Shown: piece after piece, positions 38,167-39,785 of the stretch
Position numbering within the stretch: the stretch's first letter is position 1
How the letters are laid out: each line of letters begins with the position of its first letter
Assembly (NCBI GenBank): GCA_936924635.1
Contig: CAKZHP010000055.1
Span: 1 to 39,785, forward strand
Reading direction: 5' to 3'
DNA: 39,785 nucleotides
Source: an uncultured Propionibacteriaceae bacterium
Lineage (GTDB): Bacteria > Actinomycetota > Actinomycetes > Propionibacteriales > Propionibacteriaceae
Position numbers and translations under genes: made by a program
Notes under the pieces: generated by a model
The model's database searches: none
The model's input: the letters and a program-made list of their open reading frames with translations, nothing else
Told to the model about the DNA's origin: nothing

Positions 38167-39597
38167 TCACGTCGCGTCAGGCTCCTCGTAGTTGCCGGGC
38201 GCCGCGTAGATGAGGTTCGCACCCGCGACGTCTCGCAGGTGGGCCGGGGCGATGGCCCGGGCGAGGTGGTAGAGCACCACGGTCACGATCGTGCCCAGCG
38301 CGATCCCGCCCAGGGAGAACTCGGGGGAGAAGGTGAGCGAGACGCCGCCGATGCCGATGATGATGCCGGCGGCCAGCGGCACCAGGTTCACCGGGTTGCC
38401 GAAGTCGACGTTGTTCTCCTTCCAGATCTTCGCGCCGAGCAGGCCGATCATCCCGTAGAGCACGACCGTGATCCCGCCCAGCACCCCGCCCGGGGTCGCC
38501 GACACGACGGCGCCGAACTTCGGCGACAACCCGAACACGATCGCGACAGCGGCCGCCACCACGTACGCGGCCGTCGAGTACACCCGCGTTGCCGCCATCA
38601 CGCCGATGTTCTCGGCGTACGTCGTCGTCGGCCCAGCGCCGACCGCGGTCGCCAGCACCGAGGCGCCGCCGTCGGCGGCGATCGCACGCCCCATGTACGC
38701 ATCCAGCGGCTCGCGCGTCATCTCGGCCACAGCCTTCACGTGGCCGGTGTTCTCGGCGATCAGGGCGATCACGACCGGCAGGGCGACCAGGGCGAACGCC
38801 ACGTTGAAGCTCGGCAGGTGCCAGCCCACCACGTTGGTGGCGGCGCCCAGCTTCCAGCTGGCGAGGTCGGTCGCCGGCGGCAGGCCGAACCACGGTGCCG
38901 CGGCCACCCCGCTCCAGTCGACGCGCAGGTGCTCGGTCACCTTGCCGACGGCGGGGGAGAAGGACGTGATGGGCCCGGCAACCCGGTCGAGCAGGTACGA
39001 CACCGCGTACCCGATGATCAGCGACAGGAAGATGGCGATCCGACTCACGAAGCCGCGGGCCCCCACGCTCAGCCCCACCACCACGAGCATGACGAGGAGC
39101 GCGACCCACTGGTCCTGCGGCCAGTAGGTGCCGGCGACGACGGGGGCCAGGTTGAACCCGATCAGCATCACCACGGCTCCCGTCACTGCCGGTGGCAGCA
39201 CCCGATGGATGACGCCCGACCCCATGAAGTGGATGATCAGGCCGACGACGAACAGGGCCAGGCCGGTCACCAGAAGGGCGCCCGTGACGTGGGAGGGGTT
39301 GCCGCCGGCGGCATAGATGGCGGTGGCGACGCCGGTGAAGGAGGCCGACGAGCCCAGGTAGCTGGGCACCCGGTGCTTCACCACGAACAGGAACACCAGC
39401 GTCGCGATGCCGCTCATCATCACCGCGAGCTGCGGATTGAGGCCCATCAGCAGCGGGAACACGAAGGTGGCGCCGAACATCGCGACCACGTGCTGGGCGC
39501 CGAGGCCGACGGTCTTGCCCCAGCCCAGCCGTTCGGTGGGCCCGACCACGGCTCCTGGTTCGAGGGTGCCGTTGCCGTGCAGGGTCCAGAGCGTCAT
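38167..39597 (-). CDS. uracil/xanthine NCS2 permease (UraA/RutG-like)
   Basis: 476 aa, about 14 TM helices. NCS2 signatures are GAQHVVAMFGATFVFPLLMG, YLGSSASFTGVATAIYAAGG, the substrate-binding ALIAENTGHVKAVAEMT with the Glu of TM8, and VGAGPTTTYAENIGVMAATR of TM10. The FGATFVFP and AENIGVMA forms are typical of uracil (UraA) transporters, which import the base with a proton. ATG at 39597 has AAAGGA 7 nt upstream. It is the only full gene at the window's right edge; the promoter may use TAGGAT at 39619-39624 (minus). Confidence 0.93.
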   Translation of the reverse strand: MTLWTLHGNGTLEPGAVVGPTERLGWGKTVGLGAQHVVAMFGATFVFPLLMGLNPQLAVMMSGIATLVFLFVVKHRVPSYLGSSASFTGVATAIYAAGGNPSHVTGALLVTGLALFVVGLIIHFMGSGVIHRVLPPAVTGAVVMLIGFNLAPVVAGTYWPQDQWVALLVMLVVVGLSVGARGFVSRIAIFLSLIIGYAVSYLLDRVAGPITSFSPAVGKVTEHLRVDWSGVAAAPWFGLPPATDLASWKLGAATNVVGWHLPSFNVAFALVALPVVIALIAENTGHVKAVAEMTREPLDAYMGRAIAADGGASVLATAVGAGPTTTYAENIGVMAATRVYSTAAYVVAAAVAIVFGLSPKFGAVVSATPGGVLGGITVVLYGMIGLLGAKIWKENNVDFGNPVNLVPLAAGIIIGIGGVSLTFSPEFSLGGIALGTIVTVVLYHLARAIAPAHLRDVAGANLIYAAPGNYEEPDAT

Positions 39598-39686
39598 GTG
39601 GGGTCCTTTCCGCCGGAGATCCTAGGGGTCGTCCACCGTTCCCGCTGATTCCCAGACGAGGGCGGAGGTCCAGGGCGTGGCACACC

Positions 39687-39785
39687 TCACGTCGCGCGAG
39701 CGCCAGCCCTCACGCGGGTGACACGCACGTCGAAGGGGGCCCACGTCGCAGACTCCCAGAACGACGGCGGGGCCGGTGGTCTCCC
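39687..39785 (-). CDS. possible C-terminal end of a further gene (5' end outside window)
   Basis: The minus frame is open from the window edge to a TGA at 39687-39689, ending in WAPFDVRVTRVRAGARAT. Third positions are about 80% G/C. Too short to assign a family; it may be the last 32 codons of the next gene. Confidence 0.35.
   Translation of the reverse strand, partial: GRPPAPPSFWESATWAPFDVRVTRVRAGARAT

Overview
The window is a gene-dense, very GC-rich stretch of actinobacterial chromosome. GroEL with two tandem CIRCE operators, an IdeR/DtxR regulator, an acVLRF1 peptidyl-tRNA hydrolase, DUF3027 and DUF2530 proteins, a cold-shock protein with a C-terminal extension, and a gephyrin-like Glp plus its membrane receptor GlpR all point to Actinomycetota. 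The overall gene set suggests Propionibacteriales, perhaps Nocardioidaceae; this is inferred from gene content only. There is no prophage, insertion sequence, CRISPR array or integrase. Both tRNA genes are intact and have no attachment-site duplication beside them.

Layout. 1-5450: the end of a Pro/Thr/Ala-rich protein, then an FKBP, histidine kinase, response regulator operon on the minus strand, then groEL. 5500-11300: a relic of an ABC solute-binding protein, a GNAT enzyme, an HXXEE protein, a glyoxalase-like protein, a CutC homologue, small membrane proteins, a tiny overlapping ORF pair, and a HelD/HelR-type helicase. 11300-18210: NUDIX, a membrane protein, a cold-shock/DUF3027 pair, DUF2530 divergent from an AzgA-like purine permease, secreted and tiny membrane proteins, and acVLRF1. 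18300-23060: IdeR, a methyltransferase, a thioredoxin, a 113-aa protein preceded by a structured RNA candidate, tRNA-Arg, MscL, a SAF protein and an FmdB protein. 23110-28470: 5-formyl-THF cyclo-ligase divergent from the glp-moaC-mogA-rimJ-like cluster, DinB, GlpR and tRNA-Ala. 28590-39785: a more accessory region with a frameshifted PL8 polysaccharide lyase, a sugar isomerase-like protein, YjbR, a PDZ-less HtrA-type protease, a PepSY pseudogene, a decayed SDR gene, a Tag glycosylase, an MHS transporter and a uracil/xanthine permease.

How the genes work together. The Glp/MoaC/MogA cluster combines molybdenum-cofactor steps with the Glp-GlpR pair, which is known in Corynebacterium to act with the divisome. 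The groEL, FKBP, thioredoxin, HtrA-type and acVLRF1 genes all belong to proteostasis. Two NCS2 permeases cover nucleobase uptake. The PL8 lyase, its LacI-type operator and the nearby isomerase look like carbohydrate scavenging that is now partly decayed.

Most interesting points. (1) A minus-strand unit at about 20810-20963 has a promoter, a 14-bp closing stem, anti-SD-like motifs and an intrinsic terminator. It is either an unannotated small RNA or a riboswitch-like leader of the 113-aa gene. (2) About 15 genes have a TANNNT -10 box 6-8 nt before the start codon, implying leaderless mRNAs; one palindromic box apparently serves two divergent genes. (3) A 10-bp tandem duplication and a single-base frameshift disrupt two genes in the accessory region. 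(4) The word CGTACG is favoured at codon junctions.
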